From the NCBI RefSeq assembly GCF_019711195.1, contig NZ_CP081299.1, forward strand, positions 3,720,001-3,784,000: DNA of 64,000 nt, given 5' to 3'. This document shows positions 24,875-34,267 of the stretch, piece after piece (position 1 is the stretch's first letter; each line of letters starts with the position of its first letter). Source of the stretch: Dyadobacter sp. NIV53 (GTDB lineage: Bacteria; Bacteroidota; Bacteroidia; Cytophagales; Spirosomataceae). A program made the position numbers and the translations under genes. The notes beneath the pieces were generated by a model, which ran no database searches, was not told the origin of the DNA, and worked only from the letters and a program-made list of their open reading frames with translations.

Positions 24875-26377
24875 ATGGCCGAAGCAACTTACCAGCCGCT
24901 CAAGATTTTTAATACACTTACACGAAATAAGGATTTATTCGTCCCACTTGCAGCACCATACGTAGGCATGTATGTCTGTGGCCCAACGGTTTACAACAAT
25001 GTCCATTTAGGAAATATCCGTACTTTTCTTTCATTTGATATTCTGTTCCGATATCTCACACATATCGGCTACAAAGTTCGTTACGTCCGTAATATTACGG
25101 ATGTAGGCCATCTTGTGGGTGATGGCGAAGTTGGAGAAGACAAAATCGGTAAAATGGCCAAACTTCAAAAACTGGAACCGATGGAAATTGTTCAGCGGTA
25201 TACCAATGACTTTCATGATGTTTGCGCTATTTTCAGGTTATTACCTCCAAGTATCGAACCTACTGCAACCGGGCACCTGATCGAACAAATTGAAGCCGTT
25301 CAGACTTTAATCGACAAAGGAATGGCCTATGAATCAAATGGTTCCGTTTATTTCGATATCAGCAAATACCAGGCAGCAGGAAATGATTACGGAAAACTTT
25401 CAGGCCGGATTATAGAAGATCTGCTGAATGAAACGCGTGATCTGGACGGACAGGCGGAAAAACTGAATCCGCTTGATTTTGCACTTTGGAAAAAAGCCAG
25501 TCCCGAACATATTATGCAATGGGACTCGCCATGGAGCCGTGGATTTCCGGGATGGCACCTGGAATGTACCTGCATGAGCGCGAAGTATTTAGGCAAACAA
25601 TTTGATATTCACGGCGGTGGAATGGATTTGAAATTCCCTCATCATGAATGTGAAATCGCGCAGGGTACAGCCCTTACCAATGTGGAGCCGGTAAGATACT
25701 GGATGCACACCAATATGCTGACAGTCAATGGACAAAAAATGTCTAAGTCGTTGAACAATTCGTTTTTGCCTGCTGAATTATTTTCAGGAAACCACGAATT
25801 GCTGGATCAGGCATATAGTCCGATGACAGTACGATTTTTCATGCTGCAAAGCCAATATCGCAGTACGCTCGATTTTTCTAACGATGCACTTAAAGCAGCT
25901 CATAAAGGATATAAAAAACTGGCTAATGCAATCCGGATTGTAAAACGGCTGACTTATTCTGAAAATCCAGAAATTGAACAGGATGAAAAGAAGAAATCTG
26001 AGATCGAAAAATCAATTCAGGGTTTTTACGATGCCATGAATGATGACCTTAATACCGCAGTTGCGTTTGCAAATCTTTTTAATCTGGTAAAATACGTCAA
26101 TATGCTCAATCTCGGACAACTTGATCCGGGTGTTTTGGGAGAAGAAGTATTCAACGAACTGAAACAAAAATTCGTTGTTTTCTTTGAGGATGTATTAGGC
26201 CTGGAAGAGGAACTAAGTGAAGGAAATGCAGTTCTGGATGGTATGCTTAATTTGTACCGTGAATATAAAATGGTACGGAATTACGAAAAAGTCGATGAAA
26301 TCCGTTCTTATTTCAAAAAACAAGGCCTTGCAATCCACGATACCAAGCTCCGGATTGACTGGGCCTATGAGGAATAA
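24875..26377 (+). CDS. cysS: Cysteinyl-tRNA synthetase
   Basis: A 500-residue class Ia synthetase that charges tRNA-Cys. Zinc ligand Cys35 in CGPTVYNN, the HIGH-type motif HLGN (44-47), the zinc-binding CTCMSAKYLG and HHECEIAQ blocks, and KMSKS (288-292) are all present. Length is typical. It is followed after 3 nt by the DUF192 gene, and the cysS-DUF192-M28 group is probably one operon. Confidence 0.97.
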   Translation: MAEATYQPLKIFNTLTRNKDLFVPLAAPYVGMYVCGPTVYNNVHLGNIRTFLSFDILFRYLTHIGYKVRYVRNITDVGHLVGDGEVGEDKIGKMAKLQKLEPMEIVQRYTNDFHDVCAIFRLLPPSIEPTATGHLIEQIEAVQTLIDKGMAYESNGSVYFDISKYQAAGNDYGKLSGRIIEDLLNETRDLDGQAEKLNPLDFALWKKASPEHIMQWDSPWSRGFPGWHLECTCMSAKYLGKQFDIHGGGMDLKFPHHECEIAQGTALTNVEPVRYWMHTNMLTVNGQKMSKSLNNSFLPAELFSGNHELLDQAYSPMTVRFFMLQSQYRSTLDFSNDALKAAHKGYKKLANAIRIVKRLTYSENPEIEQDEKKKSEIEKSIQGFYDAMNDDLNTAVAFANLFNLVKYVNMLNLGQLDPGVLGEEVFNELKQKFVVFFEDVLGLEEELSEGNAVLDGMLNLYREYKMVRNYEKVDEIRSYFKKQGLAIHDTKLRIDWAYEE

Positions 26378-26380
26378 ACC

Positions 26381-26902
26381 ATGAGAAATCGTCAGTCGGT
26401 ATTCGCTTATATTCTGCTGGCCGTATTCCTGTTGGGTGGCGTGGCTTATTTGCTGGCTCCCTGGCTGAATAAAAAATCAGTTTCTCATGAGACTGCGATC
26501 AAATCTGAATCACCGTTATCTTCGCCGGCTTTTAAAAAAGAAGGCGAAGTAACTTTTTTGAGTGATGGAAAAATAATCAGGAAAATAGATGTCGAAATAG
26601 CAGAAAATGAGATGGAACGCAACAAAGGCCTGATGTACCGTGCCTATATTCCTGATTCTACAGGAATGCTTTTCATCTTCCAGGAAGCCAGGGAATTGGG
26701 ATTCTGGATGAAAAACACGCATATCCCGCTTGATATTATGTATGCTGATGAGAATAAAAAAATTATTTCCATTCAAAAAAACACAAAACCTTTTTCTGAA
26801 GAAAGTCTTCCTTCCAATGGTATTGCCAAATATGCTGTGGAAGTGAATGCCGGTTTCAGCGATCGCAACAATATAAAACCAGGAGATGCAATTTCATTTT
26901 AA
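26381..26902 (+). CDS. DUF192 family membrane-anchored protein
   Basis: A 173-residue protein with one N-terminal membrane helix (about 8-28) and a DUF192 domain (about 60-170; KGLMYRAYIPDSTGMLFIF and FWMKNTHIPLDIMYAD are the conserved blocks). The family is widespread, extracytoplasmic and of unknown function. It starts 3 nt after cysS and overlaps the M28 gene by 17 nt. Confidence 0.88.
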   Translation: MRNRQSVFAYILLAVFLLGGVAYLLAPWLNKKSVSHETAIKSESPLSSPAFKKEGEVTFLSDGKIIRKIDVEIAENEMERNKGLMYRAYIPDSTGMLFIFQEARELGFWMKNTHIPLDIMYADENKKIISIQKNTKPFSEESLPSNGIAKYAVEVNAGFSDRNNIKPGDAISF

Positions 26903-27917
26903 AAGATCCTTTGCCCAAAAATTATTCCTGGTATTTATTGCTGTAACAGCATTGGATAGCTGTAAAACCAAAACAGATCAGGAAACAACAAATGCTGATG
27001 CAGCAATCAAATTAGTAAACAGCCCGGCGTTCAATGCGGATTCTGCATTTCTGTTTGTAAAAAAACAAGTTGATTTCGGCCCAAGAGTACCAAATACCAC
27101 TGCGCATAAATTATGTGGGGATTATCTGGTGAACATGCTTAAAAAATATGGCCTGGAAGTTACCGAGCAGGATTTCATTGCAACTACTTATGATGGCAAA
27201 AAACTGAACGCCAGAAATATAATTGGTAGTTTTAATCCAAAAGCGCCTAAAAGAATTTTGCTGACTTCCCACTGGGATTCCCGCCCGTTTGCAGACCAGG
27301 ATTCGCTTGAAAAAACAAAACCGGTACCGGCCGCAAATGATGGTGCCAGCGGCGTTGGAATTTTACTTGAAATTGCCAGAACACTTGCCAGCTCGGACAA
27401 GAAACCCGATTTAGGCGTGGATATTATCTTTTTCGACGCCGAAGACTGGGGCAATTCTGATAAAGCTACTGACAAATTCAGTGGATATTGTCTGGGTTCG
27501 CAACATTGGGCTGCGAACAAACATATACCTAACTACACGGCTTATTTTGGCGTATTGCTGGACATGGCAGGAGCGAAGGGCGCAACATTTCCAAAAGAAG
27601 GGTATTCGGTTCAAATGGCAGAAAGTGTGGTGAAAGAAATCTGGGATATTGCCGGTCGGCTAGGCTATGGTAATTATTTTATTGATCAGAGAGGTTCTGC
27701 TATTACCGACGACCACGTTCCGGTCAATGAAACGGCCAAAATACCAATGGTTGACATTATTCACACCATCCCAAATAATTTGAGCCAGACATTTTTTAAA
27801 GAATGGCATACCACGCATGATACAATGGATAATATTGATCCTAAAACTTTAAAAGCTGTCGGGCAGACATTGGTTCAGGTTTTGTTTCAGGAAGCAGCTG
27901 CGGAAACGATTCAGTAA
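26886..27917 (+). CDS. M28 family metallopeptidase (glutaminyl cyclase-like), lipoprotein
   Basis: A 343-residue exported zinc enzyme. The N-terminus (about 1-26) ends in a lipobox-like LDSC, suggesting an outer-membrane or periplasmic lipoprotein. M28 metal-site residues are visible: HWDSRP, PAANDGASGVG, FFDAEDWG, LLDMAGA and DDHVPV. The ordering is close to bacterial glutaminyl-peptide cyclotransferases, which convert N-terminal Gln to pyroglutamate, but an aminopeptidase cannot be excluded. It overlaps the DUF192 gene by 17 nt. Confidence 0.87.
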   Translation: MQFHFKRSFAQKLFLVFIAVTALDSCKTKTDQETTNADAAIKLVNSPAFNADSAFLFVKKQVDFGPRVPNTTAHKLCGDYLVNMLKKYGLEVTEQDFIATTYDGKKLNARNIIGSFNPKAPKRILLTSHWDSRPFADQDSLEKTKPVPAANDGASGVGILLEIARTLASSDKKPDLGVDIIFFDAEDWGNSDKATDKFSGYCLGSQHWAANKHIPNYTAYFGVLLDMAGAKGATFPKEGYSVQMAESVVKEIWDIAGRLGYGNYFIDQRGSAITDDHVPVNETAKIPMVDIIHTIPNNLSQTFFKEWHTTHDTMDNIDPKTLKAVGQTLVQVLFQEAAAETIQ

Positions 27918-28155
27918 AATGCCAGTTATACATGCACCGTTGAGACACCAAGCCTCGTGAAAAAGCCAGATGGATTAGTTGTGCCACGGATTTGGCCGAT
28001 TTTATACAATGTAAGAAAATATGCATACAAGTACGTGAACCTTTTCCTTTTGCCGTCTTTGATAAACAACTCAATCTATTTGTTAAAATTCTAAGATTTT
28101 TTGTTAAGTTACATTCATTCTTGGATGTCGTTTGATAAATAAAACCTCCCTCACT

Positions 28156-28559
28156 TTGAAAAAGTTAAATTTTTGCCTGGCAATCTTCTTCTCTACTATT
28201 ATTCTTAATTCCTGCAAGAATAATGATCTTAAACCTTCTGATCTTAACATTGAAGGAAAATGGGAGCTGGAATCTTTCCGTGGAGGATGGACCGGTGGTG
28301 ATTATCCACCTGGCACCGGCCCAGTTTTTATTTTTCAGAAGAAACTTATCAAGAATTTAAAGGTGACACACTTCTTGTAAGTGGCTCTTACAAAATTGTA
28401 AAGGCCTACCGAAATTTACTCAATGAGGAGGGAGATAGGCTTGATTTAGAAAAGAAGGAGGTATTCGGTGGGACGTTTATCAGTATGTATAATGGTAAGT
28501 TAATTTTGTCCACTGATGCCTATGATGCCCCATCGTATTTATATAGACGAATAGAGTAA
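28156..28559 (+). pseudogene. Lipocalin-like lipoprotein, frame broken at 28331-28335
   Basis: A 134-residue small lipoprotein in two frames. It starts at a TTG (28156) with KKLNFCLAIFF and a lipobox LNSC, then IEGKWELESFRGGW, the opening strand of many lipocalin-like or HslJ-like lipoproteins. The frame stops at 28380, but one extra T in the T5 run at 28331-28335 lets it continue as SEETYQEFKGDTLLVSGSY to a stop at 28557-28559, ending PSYLYRRIE. Same pattern of homopolymer loss as elsewhere. Function unknown. Confidence 0.65.
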
Positions 28560-28561
28560 AA

Positions 28562-30886
28562 TCACATTCTCTTCACCACAATCCACATATCCGTATTTCT
28601 TCCTTTATCATCACTGCATGAAATTTTTACTCTTCCCAATGGCGGATTTATAAAAACGGCATCATTCGGACCGCATTTTTTAGTTAACTTATCATTGACA
28701 TACCAGAAAATTTCCTGTACATCATTCGCTGACTGACAAGCCAATTGAATTTGCTGTGGTTCATCTTTTCTGATATAATATTCGCTGCCTTCATTCGGAC
28801 TAACGATCAGCGGTGCTCCGTCATGAAAAACACGTTCACATTTTGGATTGTGAGGAGGTAGTTTTTGATATGGAATTTTTTGAAGCTCGTAATAGGCAAT
28901 CAATTCCGGTGCCAGATTGGGATAAGTTCTTTTCTCATAACCCTTATCAGGAAGACAATAAGTACAGTAAGAAATTTTTGCTGATAGATCAGTAAAAACA
29001 TATCGCTTATGCTGACATTTCCGATAAGCCGAAACGCCCATGATATAATAATCTGTAATCTGGTGATCGCAGAATTCACTGGGAATATCTCCGCTAACTG
29101 CACATACTTTGCGCAAGGTTACATTAGATGGTGCCGCAAACCACCCTTTAGGTGAATTATAATCAAGTGCATTAAAAATAGAGAATAATAATGGTGTTGC
29201 CGTGTTGGCCCCACTCAATTCAGGAACTCCCTCTCCCGAAAAATTCCCGACCCAAACTCCAACCGTGTATCGCTTGTTATAGCCAATACTCCAGGCATCA
29301 CGTTTTCCATAAGATGTCCCGGTTTTCCACGCAATTCTTGGCAAATGATAAGTATTATCAAAATTGGAAGGCAAATCAGGACGTGTAACCTGTGTAAGAA
29401 TATTGGTCAGTAAATACGATGCATCTTTTGATACAATTGCAGCTCCTTTTTTACTACTGTTATCTACTTGTATGTAATTCAAAGGTTTAAGTTCTCCCTC
29501 ATTGGCAAAAGCAGCAAAAAGTCTTGTCAGTTCTTCCAGCGTGACACCGCATCCTCCCAGAATCATCGAAAGTCCTAAATCTTTTTCCTGCTTTTTAATG
29601 GTCTGAAAACCCGCTTTTTTCAATTGACCGATCAGTACCGGAGTGCTGACTTCCTTCAGGACTTTTACGGCAGGAATATTCAGTGAATTAGCCAAAGCAA
29701 ATTCAGTCGTAACCGGGCCATTAAAATGCTGGTCAAAGTTTTCCGGCTCATATCCTGCAAGATTAACAGGAACGTCATTCAATATGCTTTTGGGAGTAAT
29801 AATACCTTTGTCAAAAGCAGTTGCATATAATAACGGTTTTAAAGTACTGCCCGGAGAACGAATTGCCCGAATGCCGTCAACTTGACCGCCGTCGTATGGA
29901 TTGTTAAAATCGGCTGAACCGACGTAAGCTTCAACCGCCATTGTTTCGTTATCCACAACCATTACGGCCGCATTGTGAATATTGCTGCTTTGCAAACGGT
30001 TGATATAATTTTTAACCTGTTCTTCAATTTGCAGTTGCAGCTGGATCTTTAAAGTCGTACGGATTACAGATTGATCCGGAAAATCTTTTAGTAATCTTAA
30101 AGCCAAATGTGGTGCATGCTGCGGAGATTTAAGCCTTTTGACTTGTAAAGGTTCATTTAAAGCATCCTGAATAACATTTTTTTCAAACAATTCTTCTTTT
30201 TGGAATCGTTGCAGCCATTGGTTTCTTGCCAGTTTCAATGCATCATTGCGAGTCCCGGGGCGCAGGCTGGACGGGCGGTTTGGAACAATGGTGAGAGCCG
30301 TTATTTCTGCCAGACTTAGTAACTGCGGAGGTTTGCCAAAATACAAAAGAGAAGCTGCTTTTATTCCTTCAATATTTCCACCATACGGTACAAGGTTCAG
30401 GTACAATTGCAATATTTCCTCTTTTGAAAAATGCAATTCCAGTTGCATTGCCCGGAAAGCTTCTATTGTCTTATTCACATAAGTCCGTTTTTTAGGATCA
30501 AGCAGCCTGACCACCTGCATAGTAATGGTGGATGCTCCGGAAGTGCGCCTGCCGGTAAAAATATTGCGAATTACCGCCCGTGTTATGGCAAAAGGATTAA
30601 TACCCGGATGATAATAAAAATACTGGTCTTCCTTGTAAATCAGCGTTTTGCGTAAGAGCGTTGTAATTTCACTATTGTTTGTATAAAGCCTCCATTTATC
30701 ATCTTTGCTTAAAAACGCATGTAAGACAGTGTTATCCTTAGCCAGAATTTGGGTTGAATACTGAATCTTAGGTTGAAAAGGAAATAATAAATCAAGCAGT
30801 AAAAAGCAAAATACAAACCCGGCTAATACCCAGATGATTTTTTTGATTCTGGTATTTGGCAGGAATTTTTGGTAAGTCAGGGTCAT
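28562..30886 (-). CDS. pbpC: Penicillin-binding protein 1C
   Basis: A 774-residue bifunctional class A penicillin-binding protein. After a membrane helix (about 17-37) comes the GT51 glycosyltransferase domain (catalytic Glu86 in YKEDQYFYYHPG, and ASTITMQVVRL). The transpeptidase has SPGSTLKP with Ser347 and Lys350, NSLN and KTGTS motifs. A BiPBP_C domain (about 690-770) closes the protein as in E. coli PBP1C. The usual alpha-2-macroglobulin partner gene is not next to it in this window. Confidence 0.94.
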   Translation of the reverse strand: MTLTYQKFLPNTRIKKIIWVLAGFVFCFLLLDLLFPFQPKIQYSTQILAKDNTVLHAFLSKDDKWRLYTNNSEITTLLRKTLIYKEDQYFYYHPGINPFAITRAVIRNIFTGRRTSGASTITMQVVRLLDPKKRTYVNKTIEAFRAMQLELHFSKEEILQLYLNLVPYGGNIEGIKAASLLYFGKPPQLLSLAEITALTIVPNRPSSLRPGTRNDALKLARNQWLQRFQKEELFEKNVIQDALNEPLQVKRLKSPQHAPHLALRLLKDFPDQSVIRTTLKIQLQLQIEEQVKNYINRLQSSNIHNAAVMVVDNETMAVEAYVGSADFNNPYDGGQVDGIRAIRSPGSTLKPLLYATAFDKGIITPKSILNDVPVNLAGYEPENFDQHFNGPVTTEFALANSLNIPAVKVLKEVSTPVLIGQLKKAGFQTIKKQEKDLGLSMILGGCGVTLEELTRLFAAFANEGELKPLNYIQVDNSSKKGAAIVSKDASYLLTNILTQVTRPDLPSNFDNTYHLPRIAWKTGTSYGKRDAWSIGYNKRYTVGVWVGNFSGEGVPELSGANTATPLLFSIFNALDYNSPKGWFAAPSNVTLRKVCAVSGDIPSEFCDHQITDYYIMGVSAYRKCQHKRYVFTDLSAKISYCTYCLPDKGYEKRTYPNLAPELIAYYELQKIPYQKLPPHNPKCERVFHDGAPLIVSPNEGSEYYIRKDEPQQIQLACQSANDVQEIFWYVNDKLTKKCGPNDAVFINPPLGRVKISCSDDKGRNTDMWIVVKRM

Positions 30887-31281
30887 GTTTTTGAATTGCT
30901 TTTCAAAGCTAATGACAATTTGAAGAAAAAATTATTTGAGATTAAATACATAGTTAAAATGTATGCGGAGTTGCATCCCTACGGGATTTGCATTGAATAT
31001 TATTAATCGTTCTGCTACCTATATTACATCGCTACACGATAGTTCCAGGAATCCGGTTAAGAAGTTATCAAATGCCCTTGGGCATGAAATATTGATGGTC
31101 CGCCAGCGGTAGAATATGTTCAACAACAACGTTTTCTCACTTCGGTCAGGCATGTAACGTTTTCGCAAATTGTGCACTTACCTATGCCAATTCCCACAAA
31201 TCCACTTATTCATTTGTCCAAACCAAGGAAATTTGCCTACTTACTTCCTTTATTGCAAAATAAGCCAATCATAATACTATT
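30887..31281. other. Intergenic stretch with a dispersed-repeat-like element
   Basis: No gene. Positions 30970-31130 contain small perfect inverted repeats in a row: ATCCC-TAC-GGGAT (30975-30987), ATCG-N5-CGAT (31028-31040) and ATGCCC-TT-GGGCAT (31072-31085). The composition resembles dispersed intergenic repeats I know from Bacteroidota genomes; this copy cannot be confirmed without the rest of the genome. The rest is AT-rich leader to glpK. Confidence 0.45.
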
Positions 31282-32781
31282 ATGTCCAAATACATCGCTG
31301 CCATTGATCAGGGAACAACCAGTACGCGTTGCATATTGTTTAATCATCAGGGAAATATTGTCTCGGTAGGTCAAAAAGAACACGAGCAGATTTATCCACA
31401 TCCTGGCTGGGTAGAACATAATCCAGAAGAAATCTGGAAAAACACACTGGAAGTCATTGCTGTAGCACGGATAAATGTGTCAGCCTCAGCTGCGGACATA
31501 GCGGCAATCGGTATTACGAATCAACGTGAAACTACGGTTGTATGGAACAAACGTACGGGCCAGCCTTATTATAATGCCTTGGTTTGGCAGGATACCAGAA
31601 CGACCGAACTGGTAGCTAAATATGAAAAAGAAGGCGGATTAAACCAGTTCAGGGATAAAACCGGTTTGCCGGTTTCTACCTATTTCAGTGGCTTAAAATT
31701 GCGGTGGCTTTTAGAAAACGTAGATGGCCTGCGCGAAGATGCCGAAAAAGGAGAAGCTATTTTTGGAAATATAGATACATTTCTGATCTGGAACCTGACA
31801 GGCGGCGCACATGGCGGAATTCATGTAACTGATGTTACCAATGCAAGCCGGACCCAGCTGATGAATCTTTATACATTGGATTGGGATCAGGATATGCTGA
31901 CAGCCTATGATATTCCTGCAATAATGCTCCCGGCTATTAAAAGCAGCAGTGAAATATATGGATATGTGACCAACGAAGTACTTCCTGGTGTCCCGGTTGC
32001 AGGCGATTTGGGAGATCAGCACGCTGCATTGGTTGGGCAAACTTGTTTTGAGCCAGGAATGGCTAAAAACACATATGGAACTGGTTGCTTTCTGGTCATG
32101 AATACTGGAAGTGAAATCAAAATGTCTGAAAACGGACTTTTAACCACCATTGCTTACCAGTTCGGAAACGAGCCGGTTCAATATGCTTTGGAGGGAAGTG
32201 TAGCTGTAACGGGCGCTTTGGTGCAATGGGTGCGCGATAATATGGGGCTGATCAAAAAAAGCAGTGATATTGAAAAACTGGCTATGACAGTGGAAGACAA
32301 TGGAGGAGCATATTTTGTACCGGCATTTTCAGGATTGTACGCACCGTACTGGCGCAACGATGCTCGCGGAGTTATTGCAGGACTCACACGTTATGTCAAC
32401 AAGGGCCACATTGCAAGAGCGGTTCTGGAAGCAACAGCCTATCAGACACTTGATGTTGTGAATGCTATGGAACAGGATTCGGGTATAAAACTGTCTTCGC
32501 TGCGTGTTGACGGTGGAATGGTCATGAACCAGCTTTTAATGCAATTTCAGGCTGATATGCTAAATACACAGGTAGTTTCACCGGCAGTTGCAGAAACCAC
32601 AGCACTTGGAGCTGCTTATGCAGCTGGCCTGGCGGTAGGTTATTGGAAAAATACAGAAGAATTAAAAAAGAACTGGGCCATAGCACATACCTGGAATCCT
32701 GATTTAGAAGAAACCAGAAGGGAAGATTTGTATAAAGGGTGGCAAAAAGCGGTTACTAAGTCTTATGCCTGGATGGAATAA
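31282..32781 (+). CDS. glpK: Glycerol kinase
   Basis: A 499-residue FGGY-family kinase producing glycerol-3-phosphate. The N-terminal phosphate loop IDQGTTSTRCILF, the glycerol-binding block TNQRETTVVW and WQDTRT, the adenine-site AYGTGCFLVMNTG-like (TYGTGCFL) segment and the C-terminal FGGY-type DGGMVMNQLLMQFQAD signature are all present. Length matches GlpK. No glpF or glpD gene is adjacent. Confidence 0.96.
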   Translation: MSKYIAAIDQGTTSTRCILFNHQGNIVSVGQKEHEQIYPHPGWVEHNPEEIWKNTLEVIAVARINVSASAADIAAIGITNQRETTVVWNKRTGQPYYNALVWQDTRTTELVAKYEKEGGLNQFRDKTGLPVSTYFSGLKLRWLLENVDGLREDAEKGEAIFGNIDTFLIWNLTGGAHGGIHVTDVTNASRTQLMNLYTLDWDQDMLTAYDIPAIMLPAIKSSSEIYGYVTNEVLPGVPVAGDLGDQHAALVGQTCFEPGMAKNTYGTGCFLVMNTGSEIKMSENGLLTTIAYQFGNEPVQYALEGSVAVTGALVQWVRDNMGLIKKSSDIEKLAMTVEDNGGAYFVPAFSGLYAPYWRNDARGVIAGLTRYVNKGHIARAVLEATAYQTLDVVNAMEQDSGIKLSSLRVDGGMVMNQLLMQFQADMLNTQVVSPAVAETTALGAAYAAGLAVGYWKNTEELKKNWAIAHTWNPDLEETRREDLYKGWQKAVTKSYAWME

Positions 32782-32846
32782 TTATAAAAAGGCGAAATTT
32801 AGAATGAATATAAAAAGCAATTGTACAATTTGAAACTGACCTCTTA

Positions 32847-32880
32847 TTTTGTGCCATATCTATGTAAACCGTAACTTCGC
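32847..32880 (+). promoter_or_regulatory. Promoter of the 3'-5' exonuclease gene
   Basis: A -33 TTTTG (32847-32851), 20-nt spacer and -7 TAACTTCGC (32872-32880) give a leader of about 20 nt before the ATG at 32908. Confidence 0.45.
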
Positions 32881-32907
32881 CCGATTAAAACTAAATGGAA
32901 GTACCTT

Positions 32908-33717
32908 ATGCATACCCTTCATCTAAAAAAGCCGCTTGCTTTTTTTGATCTTGAAACCACAGGAGTAAATATTGCCCGCGATCGTATCGTCGAAATATCT
33001 GTGGTAAAGGCTTTGCCTAATGGTGAAACAGAGATCCGAACCCGCCGTGTAAACCCGGAAATGCCTATTCCGCTGGAAAGCAGCCTGATACATGGTATTT
33101 ATGATGAAGATGTAAAAGATTGCCCGCCTTTTAAAGGGCTTGCGAAAAACATTGCCGCTTTTCTGGAAGGGTGTGATTTAGCAGGATTCAACAGTAACCG
33201 TTTCGATATTCCGATGCTTGTTGAAGAATTTTTGAGAGCTGGAGTTGAATTTGATGTGAAAAATAGACGGGCTGTTGATACACAACGTATCTATCACATG
33301 ATGGAACCTCGCAATCTGGCAGCTGCTTACAAATTTTATTGTGGCAAAACTCTTATTGACGCTCACAGTGCAGAGGCTGACACAATCGCTACTTTTGAAG
33401 TTTTACAAGGACAAATTGCTAAATATCAAGGCGTTAAAGTAGTCGATTCACATGGCAACGAATCCGAGCCGATCAAGAATGATGTAGCTGCATTACATGA
33501 ACTGACAGCGTCCAAATTAATTGATTTTGCCGGCCGGATGGTTTATAATGATAAAGGCGAGGAAGTTTTTAACTTTGGAAAACACAACGGAAAAAAGGTT
33601 GCCGATGTCCTGAAAAATGAGCCTTCGTTTTATGACTGGATGATGAAAGCCGAGTTTCCTCTTGATACAAAACGCAGACTTACCGAAATAAAATTGCGCG
33701 CTTTTACGCAGCGATAA
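32908..33717 (+). CDS. DnaQ-like 3'-5' exonuclease
   Basis: A 269-residue DEDDh exonuclease. FFDLETTGV (about 13-21) carries the first Asp/Glu, FNSNRFDIPML the second Asp, and the final histidine/aspartate pair lies in DAHSAEADTIAT. A small C-terminal domain (about 210-265, FNFGKHNGKKVADVLKNEPSFYDW) matches the exodeoxyribonuclease X-like C-terminal module. It could proofread or repair DNA; whether it serves the replicative polymerase is not shown. Stop at 33717, 45 bp before the nuoK promoter. Confidence 0.88.
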   Translation: MHTLHLKKPLAFFDLETTGVNIARDRIVEISVVKALPNGETEIRTRRVNPEMPIPLESSLIHGIYDEDVKDCPPFKGLAKNIAAFLEGCDLAGFNSNRFDIPMLVEEFLRAGVEFDVKNRRAVDTQRIYHMMEPRNLAAAYKFYCGKTLIDAHSAEADTIATFEVLQGQIAKYQGVKVVDSHGNESEPIKNDVAALHELTASKLIDFAGRMVYNDKGEEVFNFGKHNGKKVADVLKNEPSFYDWMMKAEFPLDTKRRLTEIKLRAFTQR

Positions 33718-33737
33718 ATTAAGTATGCTGTTTACAG

Positions 33738-33770
33738 TTGGCAGTAAGCACTTTTTATACCTATTTTTGC
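33738..33770 (+). promoter_or_regulatory. Promoter of nuoKLMN
   Basis: TTG at 33738-33740, a 21-nt spacer, then TATTTTTGC at 33762-33770, an exact -7 consensus. Transcription would start near 33777, giving a leader of about 77 nt to nuoK. Confidence 0.55.
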
Positions 33771-33853
33771 CTGAATTCAATAAACAGATTTTGAGTAAGA
33801 CAAAATAGGCTTAGCCCAAAACAAATAAATATTAATAGTTTAGTTAATCTGCT

Positions 33854-34207
33854 ATGATCCCAAACCCTATTTTGCCAGAGGCTAATATACCAGAGGTTAT
33901 TCAGAACATACCGCTTCAGCATTATCTTATACTCAGCACATTGCTTTTTGTTATTGGCATTATTGGTGTACTTACACGCCGGAATGCCATTGTTATTTTT
34001 ATGTCTGTTGAGTTAATGTTAAATGCATCGAATTTGCTTCTAATCGCATTTTCATCTTACCGCTCAGACTCGTCAGGTCAGGTATTTGTATTTTTTATTA
34101 TGGCCGTAGCAGCAGCGGAAGTAGCTGTGGGACTGGCGATTATTGTAATGATTTACCGGAATACCCGTAATACAGATATTGGTTTTCTTAATAAATTGAA
34201 GTGGTAA
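33854..34207 (+). CDS. nuoK: NADH-quinone oxidoreductase subunit K
   Basis: A 117-residue membrane subunit of complex I with three predicted helices. The second helix contains the conserved glutamates (FMSVELMLNASNLLL and AAAEVAVGLAI) used for proton translocation. It begins the membrane-arm cluster; subunits A-J are not found in this window. Confidence 0.95.
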   Translation: MIPNPILPEANIPEVIQNIPLQHYLILSTLLFVIGIIGVLTRRNAIVIFMSVELMLNASNLLLIAFSSYRSDSSGQVFVFFIMAVAAAEVAVGLAIIVMIYRNTRNTDIGFLNKLKW

Positions 34208-34267
34208 GTCTCCTGAAAATTGATCAGGTCACTCGTAACGAATAACTAATAAAGTTAAAATAAAGAC

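Noticed and set aside
27841..28074. A 77-codon minus-strand frame after the M28 gene
   Set aside because: It overlaps the end of the M28 gene, is Cys/His/Ser-rich without any family signal, and most likely is chance or part of a dispersed repeat.
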